Shown: piece by piece, positions 1 through 6,912 of the stretch
Layout: each line of letters starts with the position of its first letter
Position numbering within the stretch: the stretch's first letter is position 1
Assembly (NCBI GenBank): GCA_013361015.1
Contig: JABWAN010000042.1
Span: 1 to 13,514 of the forward strand
Direction of reading: 5' to 3'
Length of the DNA stretch: 13,514 nt
Source: Candidatus Zhuqueibacterota bacterium
Lineage (GTDB): Bacteria; Zhuqueibacterota; Zhuqueibacteria; Zhuqueibacterales; Zhuqueibacteraceae
Notes under the pieces: generated by a model
Databases searched by the model: none
The model's input: only the letters and a program-made list of their open reading frames with translations
Told to the model about the DNA's origin: nothing
Position numbers and translations under genes: made by a program

Positions 1-1161
1 ACTCCACTGGCCAATGCGGCCATCATCTTTGTGCTCTTGATCTTCATGCTGATCAATCGCGAGGATCTGCGCAATCGGGTGGTCCGCCTGGCAGGCGCCA
101 AGCTGACGCTTACCACGCGCACGCTGGATGATGTGGGGACGCGCATCAGCCGTTATCTACTGATGAATGCGATCGTCAACGGCGGCTTCGGCGCCGCCGT
201 CGGTATGGGATTGGCCTTGATCGGTGTCGAATATGCATTGATGTGGGGCTTTCTGGCGGCGGTGCTGCGATTCTTGCCCTATGTCGGCCCTATTATGGCC
301 GCGGTCTTGCCTATCTCGATGGCGTTCATTCAGTTTCCTGGCGACGATTGGATCCACCCGTTGATGGCGGCCGGGTTGTTCGTCGTATTGGAACTGATCA
401 CCAATAACGTCGTCGAGCCGTTGGCCTATGGCCATAGTACTGGCGTTTCGACTGTGGCATTACTCGTGTCGGCCGTGTTCTGGACATGGGTCTGGGGGCC
501 GATGGGACTGGCGCTGGCCGTGCCATTGACGGTGGTGTTGACGGTGCTCGGAGAGCATGTCGCGCCCTTGCAGCCTTTGGGCATTTTGCTGGGCGATAAA
601 CCGGCGCTTGAGCCGCATGTGCTTTACTACCAGCGCCTGCTGGCCGGCGACGTCGAAGAGGCCGGCACGATCCTGGAAGAACAAGCGGCCAGCGAACCGT
701 TGATTGAGGTCTACGATAAGGTTCTTGCTCTAGCGCTCGTGGAAGCCGAAAAGGACCACGAAGCGGGAGAGTTAAGCCAAGAGACGCATGCGCTGATCTG
801 GCAAACGACTCATGAATTGATCGACGAAATGGCGCCCGCCGCTGCCGAGGGCGACAGTAAAAAGGCGGAACAGATTCGCATTGACTCGGGGCCAGCCCTG
901 AAGGCCCGCGTCATTGGTTGTCCTGCACACGACGAAGCCGACGAAATGGCTTTGATGATGCTCGAGCAGAATCTGACCATCGATGGCGGCCAATTCGGAA
1001 TCCTCTCCAGCACGATGCTGGCGTCAGAGATGATAGGCCAGGTTGCCAAGGAAAAGCCCGACGCCGTACTGATTTCCTCGCTGGGGCCGGTGGGGGTGGC
1101 GTTGGGCATTTATGAAAGACGGCAACGGCGTATTTATTTCAATTTCGGCGTGCCATTTTAA
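1..1161 (+). CDS. AI-2E/PerM-family transporter, 5'-partial
   Basis: Reading frame 1 is open from the first base, so the N-terminus lies outside the window. The 386 visible residues match the second half of the AI-2E (PerM/TqsA) permease family. Visible marks are MLINREDLRNR after a membrane segment, RYLLMNAIVNGGFGAAVG, RFLPYVGP, the family-typical NNVVEPLAYGHSTGVS (in-window residues about 135-150) and FWTWVWGPMGLALAVPLTV (about 160-178). Roughly residues 190-386 form a soluble cytoplasmic extension, including an alpha/beta stretch (ARVIGCPAHDEADEMAL ... PDAVLISSLGPVG) like the C-terminal domain of the long family members. The substrate is not predictable; members are variously linked to autoinducer-2 or ion export. 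The protein ends soon after LISSLGPVG, where relatives usually continue for several dozen residues, so the 3' end may be truncated. GC is higher than in the rest of the window. Confidence 0.88.
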   Translation, partial: TPLANAAIIFVLLIFMLINREDLRNRVVRLAGAKLTLTTRTLDDVGTRISRYLLMNAIVNGGFGAAVGMGLALIGVEYALMWGFLAAVLRFLPYVGPIMAAVLPISMAFIQFPGDDWIHPLMAAGLFVVLELITNNVVEPLAYGHSTGVSTVALLVSAVFWTWVWGPMGLALAVPLTVVLTVLGEHVAPLQPLGILLGDKPALEPHVLYYQRLLAGDVEEAGTILEEQAASEPLIEVYDKVLALALVEAEKDHEAGELSQETHALIWQTTHELIDEMAPAAAEGDSKKAEQIRIDSGPALKARVIGCPAHDEADEMALMMLEQNLTIDGGQFGILSSTMLASEMIGQVAKEKPDAVLISSLGPVGVALGIYERRQRRIYFNFGVPF

Positions 1162-1290
1162 TTGCGCGGTTGCCTTTAGAATTTTAAAAAGCTTCCAACC
1201 TTTCCCGCCCACTGAAATCACTAGCACATACGGAAAGAGTTATTCCGTGCATGTTCTTATTCCGAGCGCAACTGGCAAGCGCCGCGGCTT

Positions 1291-2271
1291 TTAGCGCGTC
1301 TGCGCATGCGTTACCGTGTGCGCTTCGCGCCTTTGTACGGTAAGAATTTTTTTGTCACCGTGGGGCGTTCCATCATGCAGTCTATTCTCACGCCAAGTCA
1401 TGATCTTCTCGAGCACGAACGCCAATATGATTCCCGCCAGCGCATCTACCCAATAGTGATACTGTAACACAAACGTTGAAATCGAAAGCAGGAGCACCAA
1501 AGGCAGCAGCAGCCAAAAAGTGGTTCGAAAACTCCGGCGCAGCGCGAGCAACATCGTCCATGCCGCGGCAACGTGCGAGCTTGGGAAAGCTGCGCCCACC
1601 ACTGCACCGCGTTTTTGCACTGCTAGTACGAAATTGAAGAAAAAGCCACCGGAAGTCAACTCTGCAATGGAAACGTTCAACGCATGGTGCGGACCGCGGG
1701 CCGGAAAGAGTAAAAAGCAGACGTAGCATAGATACAAGCTCGCACAGATGCGATTCATCACTTGCTCAAAAGTCGGCTGTAGCGCTCCGGCCGTGCGTCT
1801 GCGGCTGAAATAAAACAGCCCGACGACAAAAGGAATGAGAGGGTAATACGCCCAATAGGCAAAGGCAAAAATCTCCGTCGTCGCCGGCGTCAAGCGCGGC
1901 GCGAGATATTCAAAAGCGTGCTGGCCAAACACAATGTAGTCGCTTTGGATCAAATGCGGTTCCAACCAAAACGGCAAGAGCAGATTGACGATGCGCCCCA
2001 CTTCGCCGAAGAAAAAAGTCAAAAGAATGATTGGATACCAATCACGCAGAAACCGCGCCCACGCCGGCTGCCGCGCCTCGGTACGAATCAGTATCAGCAC
2101 GGCAACGAACGCAAACGCATGCAGCACCGCGCAGCGCAAGGTTGTCGCATCCTGCTTTCCGGCAAGCAGGGCGAGTAATGGCAGCAGCACCAGTACGGTG
2201 AGTGTGAGTTTATCGTAAAGCCGCAAATTTTTCTGCCAAGTGCTTATGGGCATAGAATCAGACTGAAACAC
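1291..2271 (-). CDS. PAP2-superfamily integral membrane phosphatase/phosphotransferase
   Basis: A 326-residue polytopic membrane protein of the PAP2 superfamily, which hydrolyses or transfers phosphate groups on lipids. PAP2 motif 2 is visible as FPSSHVAAAW (about residues 229-238) and motif 3 as QYHYWVDALAG (about 270-280, with His272 and Asp276). The usual first motif KX6RP is not obvious; FPARGPHHALN (about 189-199) is the nearest arginine-containing candidate, which resembles the inositolphosphotransferase-like (PAP2_3) branch. About six hydrophobic segments precede a basic, hydrophilic C-terminal tail. I chose the GTG start at 2271 because AAGGAG lies 6 nt upstream; the ATG at 2253 (MPISTWQ) is too far from that site. 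The gene begins 10 bp after the permease stop, so it is probably cotranscribed with it. The substrate and any tie to metal transport are unknown. Confidence 0.8.
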   Translation of the reverse strand: MFQSDSMPISTWQKNLRLYDKLTLTVLVLLPLLALLAGKQDATTLRCAVLHAFAFVAVLILIRTEARQPAWARFLRDWYPIILLTFFFGEVGRIVNLLLPFWLEPHLIQSDYIVFGQHAFEYLAPRLTPATTEIFAFAYWAYYPLIPFVVGLFYFSRRRTAGALQPTFEQVMNRICASLYLCYVCFLLFPARGPHHALNVSIAELTSGGFFFNFVLAVQKRGAVVGAAFPSSHVAAAWTMLLALRRSFRTTFWLLLPLVLLLSISTFVLQYHYWVDALAGIILAFVLEKIMTWRENRLHDGTPHGDKKILTVQRREAHTVTHAQTR

Positions 2272-2277
2272 GCTTTT

Positions 2278-2283
2278 CTCCTT
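2278..2283 (-). promoter_or_regulatory. Shine-Dalgarno AAGGAG deciding the PAP2 start
   Basis: On the minus strand AAGGAG overlaps the TAA stop of the upstream permease gene (2282-2284) and lies 6 nt before a GTG codon at 2271-2269. The overlap favours the GTG start over the ATG at 2253 and suggests translational coupling to the permease. Confidence 0.65.
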
Positions 2284-3109
2284 AATGTGCCTTGGGCTTT
2301 TGCTGCAATGCCATACGCAAGAGCGCCGCCAAAACAAAGATTCCGCCCAACATCGCAACTACCGAAGAGCCGGCCGGAAAATCGAATTGAATTGAAAAAT
2401 AAATGCCGAAGAAGCTGCCGAGCAGGCTAATCGCCATTGCAATGAGCACCAGGCCGGTGTTCTTGCGCGTCAATAAAATAGCGGACACGGGCGGCACGAC
2501 GATATAAGAAAATACCGGGATCACGCCGCCGGCGCGCACCGCGAGCACGATGGCAAGGCCGATCGAAACATAAAAAAGAAAATTCCAAAAATTGAAGGCC
2601 CCGAGATTCGCCGCCTCATGATTCTCGAACTTCTCCGTCAGCTCAAAAAACTTTGTTCGGAAGATGACATGCAGCAAGCCAATCACGCCAAAGACCACGG
2701 CTATGACGAGGATTTGCTGCGTGGTCACGGTGAACAGGCTCCCGAATAAGACTTCTGAAATGTCCGACTCGCCGTGCGGCGCTTTCGAGATCAACAACAC
2801 TGTGGCCGCGGAAGCGACCGCATAGACGATGCCGATGATCGCCTCCTGCTTCAGCCTTTTGTCCTTCACGTTAATGAACGAAAGCAAGAACGCGCCGAGC
2901 AACGTAAAGAGAATGGCAATGAACGTTGGATCCTTTTCCAAATAATTCGCCAAGGCAACCCCGAGCATAGAAATCTGGCCCAGCGCCAAGTCCACGAAAA
3001 CGATGCCGCGCCCAACGACATGTACGCCGAGATAAGAAAGCAAAAGCCCCATCACGAGGCTGACGGTGAGTGCGTTGATGATAAAGTCCTGACTAAACAT
3101 TTCGGACAT
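2282..3109 (-). CDS. Metal ABC transporter permease (ABC-3 family, ZnuB/MntB-like)
   Basis: Inner-membrane permease subunit of a divalent-metal (zinc or manganese class) ABC importer. The 275-residue product has about eight hydrophobic segments and the ABC-3 family layout: SYLGVHVVGRGIVFVDLALGQ near the N-terminus, repeated Gly/Ala-rich helices, VIPVFSYIVVPPVSAILL in the middle, and the closing segment MLGGIFVLAALLRMAL. Length is normal for the family. The ATG at 3109 was chosen because GAGGAG (3119-3124) lies 9 nt upstream; an in-frame ATG at 3139 would only add a hydrophilic, non-conserved 10-residue leader. It lies downstream of the binding-protein gene on the same strand, separated by 195 bp that hold a long palindrome instead of the expected ATPase gene. 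The PAP2 gene follows after 10 bp. Metal specificity cannot be read from the permease alone. Confidence 0.88.
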   Translation of the reverse strand: MSEMFSQDFIINALTVSLVMGLLLSYLGVHVVGRGIVFVDLALGQISMLGVALANYLEKDPTFIAILFTLLGAFLLSFINVKDKRLKQEAIIGIVYAVASAATVLLISKAPHGESDISEVLFGSLFTVTTQQILVIAVVFGVIGLLHVIFRTKFFELTEKFENHEAANLGAFNFWNFLFYVSIGLAIVLAVRAGGVIPVFSYIVVPPVSAILLTRKNTGLVLIAMAISLLGSFFGIYFSIQFDFPAGSSVVAMLGGIFVLAALLRMALQQKPKAH

Positions 3110-3174
3110 GCTGCGTATCTCCTCTCTCCACATGACCACGACAAACGCGAGCTTCGAGCATGCAGCCCGGTACG

Positions 3175-3235
3175 CGGATTATACGCATGAAGCGGATAAA
3201 GAAACCGCCTCTATCCGCTTCATTCGGCAAATCCG
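3175..3235. repeat. 61-bp imperfect palindrome between SBP and permease genes
   Basis: Nested inverted repeats share one centre. The inner arms are a perfect 12-bp pair, ATGAAGCGGATA (3187-3198) and TATCCGCTTCAT (3212-3223), around a 13-nt loop. The outer arms are CGGATT (3175-3180) and AATCCG (3230-3235), with 6 nt on each side in between. A T9 run on the plus strand (3244-3252) lies about 20 nt beyond the inner stem, too far for a classical terminator, and no T-run follows on the minus strand, the direction of transcription here. It could be an RNA stability or processing hairpin, or a copy of a dispersed intergenic repeat. The core resembles the element at 6913-6958. Confidence 0.75.
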
Positions 3236-3304
3236 TTTAGAGATTTTTTTTTGCAAAACTTCACTGGGAGGCGACGAATAGAAAATCGTTACGCGCCGGG
3301 CCGG

Positions 3305-4228
3305 CTACTTCAATGCCTCGACCATCATCGCAACGTTATGATCAAAAAGATCGAAATAGGTTTTAATGCTCTCTTCGGCGCCCACAGAGGTTGCCAGCGT
3401 CACCACTTTGCCGCCGGTGTTCGAAGCCACCAATTCCGCGGATTGCGCCGCGAAGTAGGGTGAATTGATAATGACTTTGATGTGGTCGCGCTTCATCGTG
3501 TTGATCACTTTGGCCAATTGCGAAGGCGTGGGCGGAATGCCGGGCTTCGGCTCCAAAAAATCCGCGATCACAAGCCCGAAGCGCTGCTCGAAGTAAGGCC
3601 ACTCATTGTGATATGCGATCACCTTTGTGCCTTTGAACGGGAGCATGGCTGCGACCCAGTCTTTGAGCTTCGCATCAACGCGCGCGTTGAACTTCTGAAG
3701 ATTCTCCTGAAAATAAGCCCGGTTGGCGGGATCGATGCGCACCAAGCAATCGCAAATGTTTTGTGCGATGATTTTGCCGTTGGCGGGATCGAGCCAGTAA
3801 TGCGGATTGCCGAAAATATGAATGTCACCTTCGGCGCGGTTCACGCTCGCGGGTACCTGCAACAGCGGAACATGGAGTGAAGCATCCACGTAGCCCGGCC
3901 CGCCCTTGTTGATGCTGGCATTGCGCGCGCTATTCAGCAGCGGCGGCACCCAGCCGGTTTCCAAATCCAAACCGACGGTCACGAACATGTTCGCTTTGGT
4001 AAGTTTCAAAATGTAGCTAGGCTTAGGATCAACGAAGTGCGGATTTTGAAAGCCGGTAGCGATGGCGAAAGCTTCCACTTTGTCGCCGCCGACGAATTCT
4101 GCAATGCTCTTCAGATCAGGCAGCGAAGTCACCACGCGCACTTTGTCGTTTGCGTGCACATTTTGCCAGTTCAAAAACAGATTGGCAGTCATCATGAGCA
4201 AAAACTTCTGAGGCAATTTGGCTTTCAT
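3305..4228 (-). CDS. Periplasmic metal-binding protein of ABC importer (ZnuA-like, cluster 9)
   Basis: Solute-binding protein that captures a divalent metal in the periplasm and delivers it to the ABC-3 permease encoded downstream. It has 307 residues, with a signal peptide (hydrophobic core about 8-20) and a likely cleavage after VHA (residue 26). There is no lipobox cysteine, so it should be soluble in the periplasm. The metal site of the cluster 9 (ZnuA/TroA/AdcA) family is visible: His64 in NPHFVDP, His143 in NPHYWLDP and His207 in YHNEW, with an acidic fourth ligand probably in GAEES (about 284-286). The His-rich loop of many zinc-specific ZnuA proteins is absent, so zinc versus manganese is open. 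The ATG at 4228 was chosen because AAAGGA (4236-4241) lies 7 nt upstream and it directly starts the signal peptide. A terminator-like hairpin and a 21-bp palindrome lie upstream, suggesting its own promoter. Confidence 0.88.
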   Translation of the reverse strand: MKAKLPQKFLLMMTANLFLNWQNVHANDKVRVVTSLPDLKSIAEFVGGDKVEAFAIATGFQNPHFVDPKPSYILKLTKANMFVTVGLDLETGWVPPLLNSARNASINKGGPGYVDASLHVPLLQVPASVNRAEGDIHIFGNPHYWLDPANGKIIAQNICDCLVRIDPANRAYFQENLQKFNARVDAKLKDWVAAMLPFKGTKVIAYHNEWPYFEQRFGLVIADFLEPKPGIPPTPSQLAKVINTMKRDHIKVIINSPYFAAQSAELVASNTGGKVVTLATSVGAEESIKTYFDLFDHNVAMMVEALK

Positions 4229-4263
4229 AAGATTTTCCTTTGCGAATCCACAAGGGATGATCC

Positions 4264-4284
4264 TGCAACGGCTTGGCCGTTGCA
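4264..4284. promoter_or_regulatory. Perfect interrupted palindrome, candidate operator for the metal-binding-protein gene
   Basis: TGCAACGGC (4264-4272) and GCCGTTGCA (4276-4284) are perfect 9-bp inverted arms around TTG. The site is 36-56 bp upstream of the binding-protein start and downstream of a terminator-like hairpin, where an operator would be expected. On the minus strand it lies between a weak TTGAAT and CAGGAT pair. It does not match the usual AT-rich Zur or Fur boxes that I know, so the regulator is unnamed. It could instead act as an RNA hairpin. Confidence 0.45.
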
Positions 4285-4308
4285 TTCAACTCACCGGCAG
4301 TTCATACG

Positions 4309-4333
4309 AAAAAACCTCGGTCAGGCCAAGGTT
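4309..4333 (-). terminator. Likely intrinsic terminator after the porin gene
   Basis: On the minus strand AACCTTGG and CCGAGGTT form an 8-bp stem with one mismatch around a 5-nt loop, followed directly by a run of T residues (about six to eight counting the stem end). It lies about 30 bp past the porin stop and 80 bp before the binding-protein start, so it would separate two transcription units or reduce read-through. The stem is modest. Confidence 0.55.
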
Positions 4334-4363
4334 GGAGCGTTTTTCGCTCACAGCAATTGAAGA

Positions 4364-5566
4364 TCAATACACATGCGCGCCGTGCGCGCCGATGATGAAA
4401 ATGGCGCGCACCCCGACTTGATGGACACGCGCAAATGCGTTCGCGTCCGTGGTTTTGTATTGCAGCTCGATTTTTTGAAACTCGGTTGCATACCATCCCA
4501 AGATGCCCGAGTAAGCGCGCTCCACGTAGTTCGCCTCGCCCGGTTGATTGGCATAGTCGAAACGGCCGGTCAAAAACCATCGCCTGCCCAATTGATAAGT
4601 GGAAAGCGCATACATGCCCCAAGTTTGTAACTTCTCGTTCGCGGAGATTTTTTTCTCACTCAACAATGCTTCGAGTTGCAGCACGAAGGATTTGTACGCG
4701 TTGAAGCGCAAAGGTTTCCATTTGTAAGTGAGGTCGATTCCACCGAGCACGGAATTGCGCGCCGCTTCGTTCGGACCAATGGCGCCACTCAACCCAATCT
4801 CCAGAGTCGCGTTCGGCGTGAGGTCCCAAAAATTTTTGAGATGGCTCGAATATAAAAAGCGATCGGCCTCACTCATGACGAAGCTTGGGCTTTCACTCGG
4901 TCCGCGTGTGACTTCAAAAGCCAGTTCCTGATAAAAATTCAGCGGATTGGGCACGAGCCAGCTCAACGAGGCGCCCTCATCGTTCAATCCTTCGTCACCG
5001 AGATAGTTCGCATAGACATTGGGAACATCGAGAAACGGCAGCGCATGCGGGTGCAGCATATTAATTTTGCCGAACGTGCTGCGAAACTTGCCGAGTTTGA
5101 GCTGCAAGCCCGCGGGCAATGTTTGCGTCGTTAAAAACGCTTCTTCCAATTCCACGCCGAATTCGCCGCTTGCTTCGTCGCGCGCCAGCGCCACAAAGAA
5201 ATCCGCGCGGGCATATGGGTCGACGACGGATTGCAATGAAATCTCGGCTTCATGAAACTCCGCCTCCAGATGGCGGCGCGCCGGCGTGAGGTAGCTTGCG
5301 CGAAAATCTCCAATGACGCTGATATTGGGATTCGTGGATTGCGCCGCGCGCGTTGCTGCTTGCGGCGCACTGGGTTGGGAAGTTGCGGCGAGCTGTTGTT
5401 CCAACTGCTTGATCAAAAGCGAATCCGCCGCGGTATGTGTGGAGTCTTGCTGTGCAGTGGCTTGTCGAATGAGGCAAAATAGCGGGAACACGAGCATGCA
5501 TGTGGCTATCAGACAACTTCTATTCTTGCTGCTCAAGCGCAGAAAGCCTTGCCAATCAAATCGCAT
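4364..5566 (-). CDS. Outer-membrane porin-like beta-barrel protein, putative metal uptake
   Basis: A 400-residue secreted protein. It starts with a long signal peptide (hydrophobic core about 19-33, likely cleavage after ATA at about 38), then a short predicted coil LLIKQLEQQLAA (about 51-61), a Ser/Ala/Gln-rich linker, and from NISVIGDFRASYL (about 81) alternating, aromatic-rich segments typical of an outer-membrane barrel. KLGKFRSTFGKINMLHPHALPFLDVP resembles a family of barrel proteins that I recall, without a search, near zinc importers in several Gram-negative phyla. The protein ends in an aromatic Tyr, as barrels often do, preceded by GAHGAHV. It is directly upstream of a metal-binding-protein gene, so passage of metal across the outer membrane is an inference. 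The ATG at 5566 has AAAGGA 4 nt upstream; an in-frame ATG at 5629 would add 21 charged residues before the signal peptide and would sit almost on the predicted transcription start. Confidence 0.75.
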   Translation of the reverse strand: MRFDWQGFLRLSSKNRSCLIATCMLVFPLFCLIRQATAQQDSTHTAADSLLIKQLEQQLAATSQPSAPQAATRAAQSTNPNISVIGDFRASYLTPARRHLEAEFHEAEISLQSVVDPYARADFFVALARDEASGEFGVELEEAFLTTQTLPAGLQLKLGKFRSTFGKINMLHPHALPFLDVPNVYANYLGDEGLNDEGASLSWLVPNPLNFYQELAFEVTRGPSESPSFVMSEADRFLYSSHLKNFWDLTPNATLEIGLSGAIGPNEAARNSVLGGIDLTYKWKPLRFNAYKSFVLQLEALLSEKKISANEKLQTWGMYALSTYQLGRRWFLTGRFDYANQPGEANYVERAYSGILGWYATEFQKIELQYKTTDANAFARVHQVGVRAIFIIGAHGAHVY

Positions 5567-5934
5567 AACATCCTTTGCAAAAGTTGATTCGAGCCGTTCA
5601 TGCCTCCGGCCTTCATATCGTCCTCTCATAATCGCTCCGTAACTATAAAGCTAGCATTTTGACGCTCAAAAACAAGAACACACTTCAGCCGTCGACTTTT
5701 TTTATAAACGCGAAGGCCGCTTGCTTTTCTAAAAAGAATAAGTAAATTGCCGACCGCAACGGCCGCCACGCCGAGTCGGTCGCAAGGCAAACGAGCTGCG
5801 GCCAAAATTTTCAGACACGGCTCCAAGTGGATTCAAACTGATTTCATCTGCGACGGCCTGCGAAAATCTGCGCCTAAAGCGCTTGCAAAGCAATACCCTC
5901 ACCTTTATTGAAGCATCCTTCAGGGAAGGAAGGC
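5567..5934. other. Divergent intergenic region between porin and argF
   Basis: This 368-bp stretch separates oppositely transcribed genes and must hold promoters for both. A fair minus-strand promoter is listed separately. On the plus strand I see only weak candidates for argF, such as TTGCAA at 5883-5888 with an AT-rich stretch at 5904-5909. GGCCGC (5761-5766) and GCGGCC (5798-5803) form a short distant inverted repeat followed by AAAATTTT. No convincing ArgR box, riboswitch or conserved small ORF was recognised; a 66-codon minus-strand ORF at 5626-5826 has no supporting feature. Confidence 0.5.
5642..5669 (-). promoter_or_regulatory. Candidate sigma70-type promoter for the porin gene
   Basis: On the minus strand a -35-like TTGAGC (5664-5669) is separated by 16 bp from a -10-like TATAGT (5642-5647), which matches the -10 consensus at five of six positions. 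Transcription would begin near 5635, leaving a leader of about 70 nt before the ATG at 5566. This supports the shorter porin start. Confidence 0.4.
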
Positions 5935-6852
5935 ATGAAAAAAGACTTTCTCAGTATCACCGATCTCACCACCAACGAAGTGTGGTCGCTCTTTGAGCTG
6001 GCCAAAGAACTGAAGGCGAAATACGTACGCGGCGAGGCGCATCAATATCTCAAAGATCAAACGTTGGGAATGGTTTTTCTCAAGCCCTCCACGCGCACGC
6101 GCATTTCCTTCGAAGTCGGCATGTTTCAGCTTGGCGGGCATGCGTTGTATTTGCCCGCAGACGACATCGGCCTGGAGAAACGCGAAGCTTTCTCCGATGT
6201 CGCGCGCGTAATTTCCGGTTACGTCGACGGCATCATGGCGCGCATGTTTGGCCATGAGGATATCATCGAGCTGGCGCGGTATGCGAGCGTGCCGGTCATC
6301 AACGGTCTCACGGATCTCCTGCATCCGTGCCAGGTGATCAGCGACATGTTCACGATTTGGGAATATCGCCGCACGTTGGATGATTTGGTTGTGGCCTACA
6401 TCGGCGACGGCAATAACGTGGCGAATTCATGGATCAACATGAGCACGCGGTTGCCGTTCACGTTTCGCATCGCTTGCCCCGAAGGCTACGAGCCAAATGC
6501 CGAAGTGGAAGCCTACGCGCGGAGCGTGAACCTGGGGCGTGTGGAAATATATCGCGAGCCGAAAGAAGCGGTGCGCGGTGCGCACGTGATCTATACCGAC
6601 GTGTGGGCGAGCATGGGGCAGGAGCAAGAACTCGAGAAGAGGAAAAAGATTTTCAAAAATTATCTCGTCGATTCTGCGTTGCTAAGTCTTGCGGCCAGAG
6701 ATGCGCGCTTCATGCATTGCCTGCCCGCGCACCGCGGCGATGAAGTAACACACGAGGTCATGGAAAGCCCGTCTTCGCTGATCTTCACGCAGGCGGAGAA
6801 CCGCATGCACGTGCAAAAAGCCTTGCTGGTGATGTTGATGGGGAAACGATAG
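5935..6852 (+). CDS. argF: Ornithine carbamoyltransferase
   Basis: Cytoplasmic enzyme that transfers the carbamoyl group from carbamoyl phosphate to ornithine, giving citrulline in arginine synthesis. The 305-residue product has normal family length. Carbamoyl-phosphate-binding STRTR is at residues 52-56, HPCQ at 130-133 and YIGDGNNVANSW at about 155-166. The ornithine-loop motif DVWASMGQE is at 222-230 and catalytic HCLPA at 261-265. The SMG motif favours a true ornithine enzyme over the acetylornithine or succinylornithine carbamoyltransferases. The ATG at 5935 was chosen because AAGGA lies 4 nt upstream and conserved sequence starts right after it; nine extra codons could be read upstream from 5908. 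argG follows after 148 bp of structured intergenic DNA on the same strand. Confidence 0.96.
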   Translation: MKKDFLSITDLTTNEVWSLFELAKELKAKYVRGEAHQYLKDQTLGMVFLKPSTRTRISFEVGMFQLGGHALYLPADDIGLEKREAFSDVARVISGYVDGIMARMFGHEDIIELARYASVPVINGLTDLLHPCQVISDMFTIWEYRRTLDDLVVAYIGDGNNVANSWINMSTRLPFTFRIACPEGYEPNAEVEAYARSVNLGRVEIYREPKEAVRGAHVIYTDVWASMGQEQELEKRKKIFKNYLVDSALLSLAARDARFMHCLPAHRGDEVTHEVMESPSSLIFTQAENRMHVQKALLVMLMGKR

Positions 6853-6856
6853 GCGA

Positions 6857-6900
6857 GGGGCTTTCCTCCGGTGAAGAATTGCCCCAATAAATCCCGGAGG
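6857..6900 (+). other. Interleaved inverted repeats (pseudoknot-like) between argF and argG
   Basis: Two perfect stems alternate in the order A-B-A'-B'. GGGGC (6857-6861) pairs with GCCCC (6881-6885), and CCTCCGG (6865-6871) pairs with CCGGAGG (6894-6900). They can form an H-type pseudoknot or mutually exclusive hairpins in the argF-argG transcript. The right arm contains GGAGG, a Shine-Dalgarno-like sequence with no start codon at a usable distance. No T-run follows, so it is not a standard terminator. Confidence 0.4.
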
Positions 6901-6912
6901 CTGGAAACGAGA

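Noticed and set aside
1230..1248. ACGGAA/TTCCGT hairpin between the convergent transporter and PAP2 genes
   Set aside because: The 6-bp stem has no adjacent T-run on either strand, so it is not supported as a terminator.
1112..1294. 60-codon plus-strand ORF after the transporter
   Set aside because: It overlaps the transporter end in another frame, has no recognisable motif and no good Shine-Dalgarno.
3482..3880. 132-codon plus-strand ORF opposite the metal-binding-protein gene
   Set aside because: It is antisense to a gene whose signal peptide and metal ligands are all in place.
5567..5629. Longer porin start at 5629
   Set aside because: GGAG precedes it, but it would add 21 charged residues before the signal peptide and lies about 6 nt from the predicted transcription start.
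5626..5826. 66-codon minus-strand ORF in the porin-argF gap
   Set aside because: It covers the candidate porin promoter and has no conserved features.
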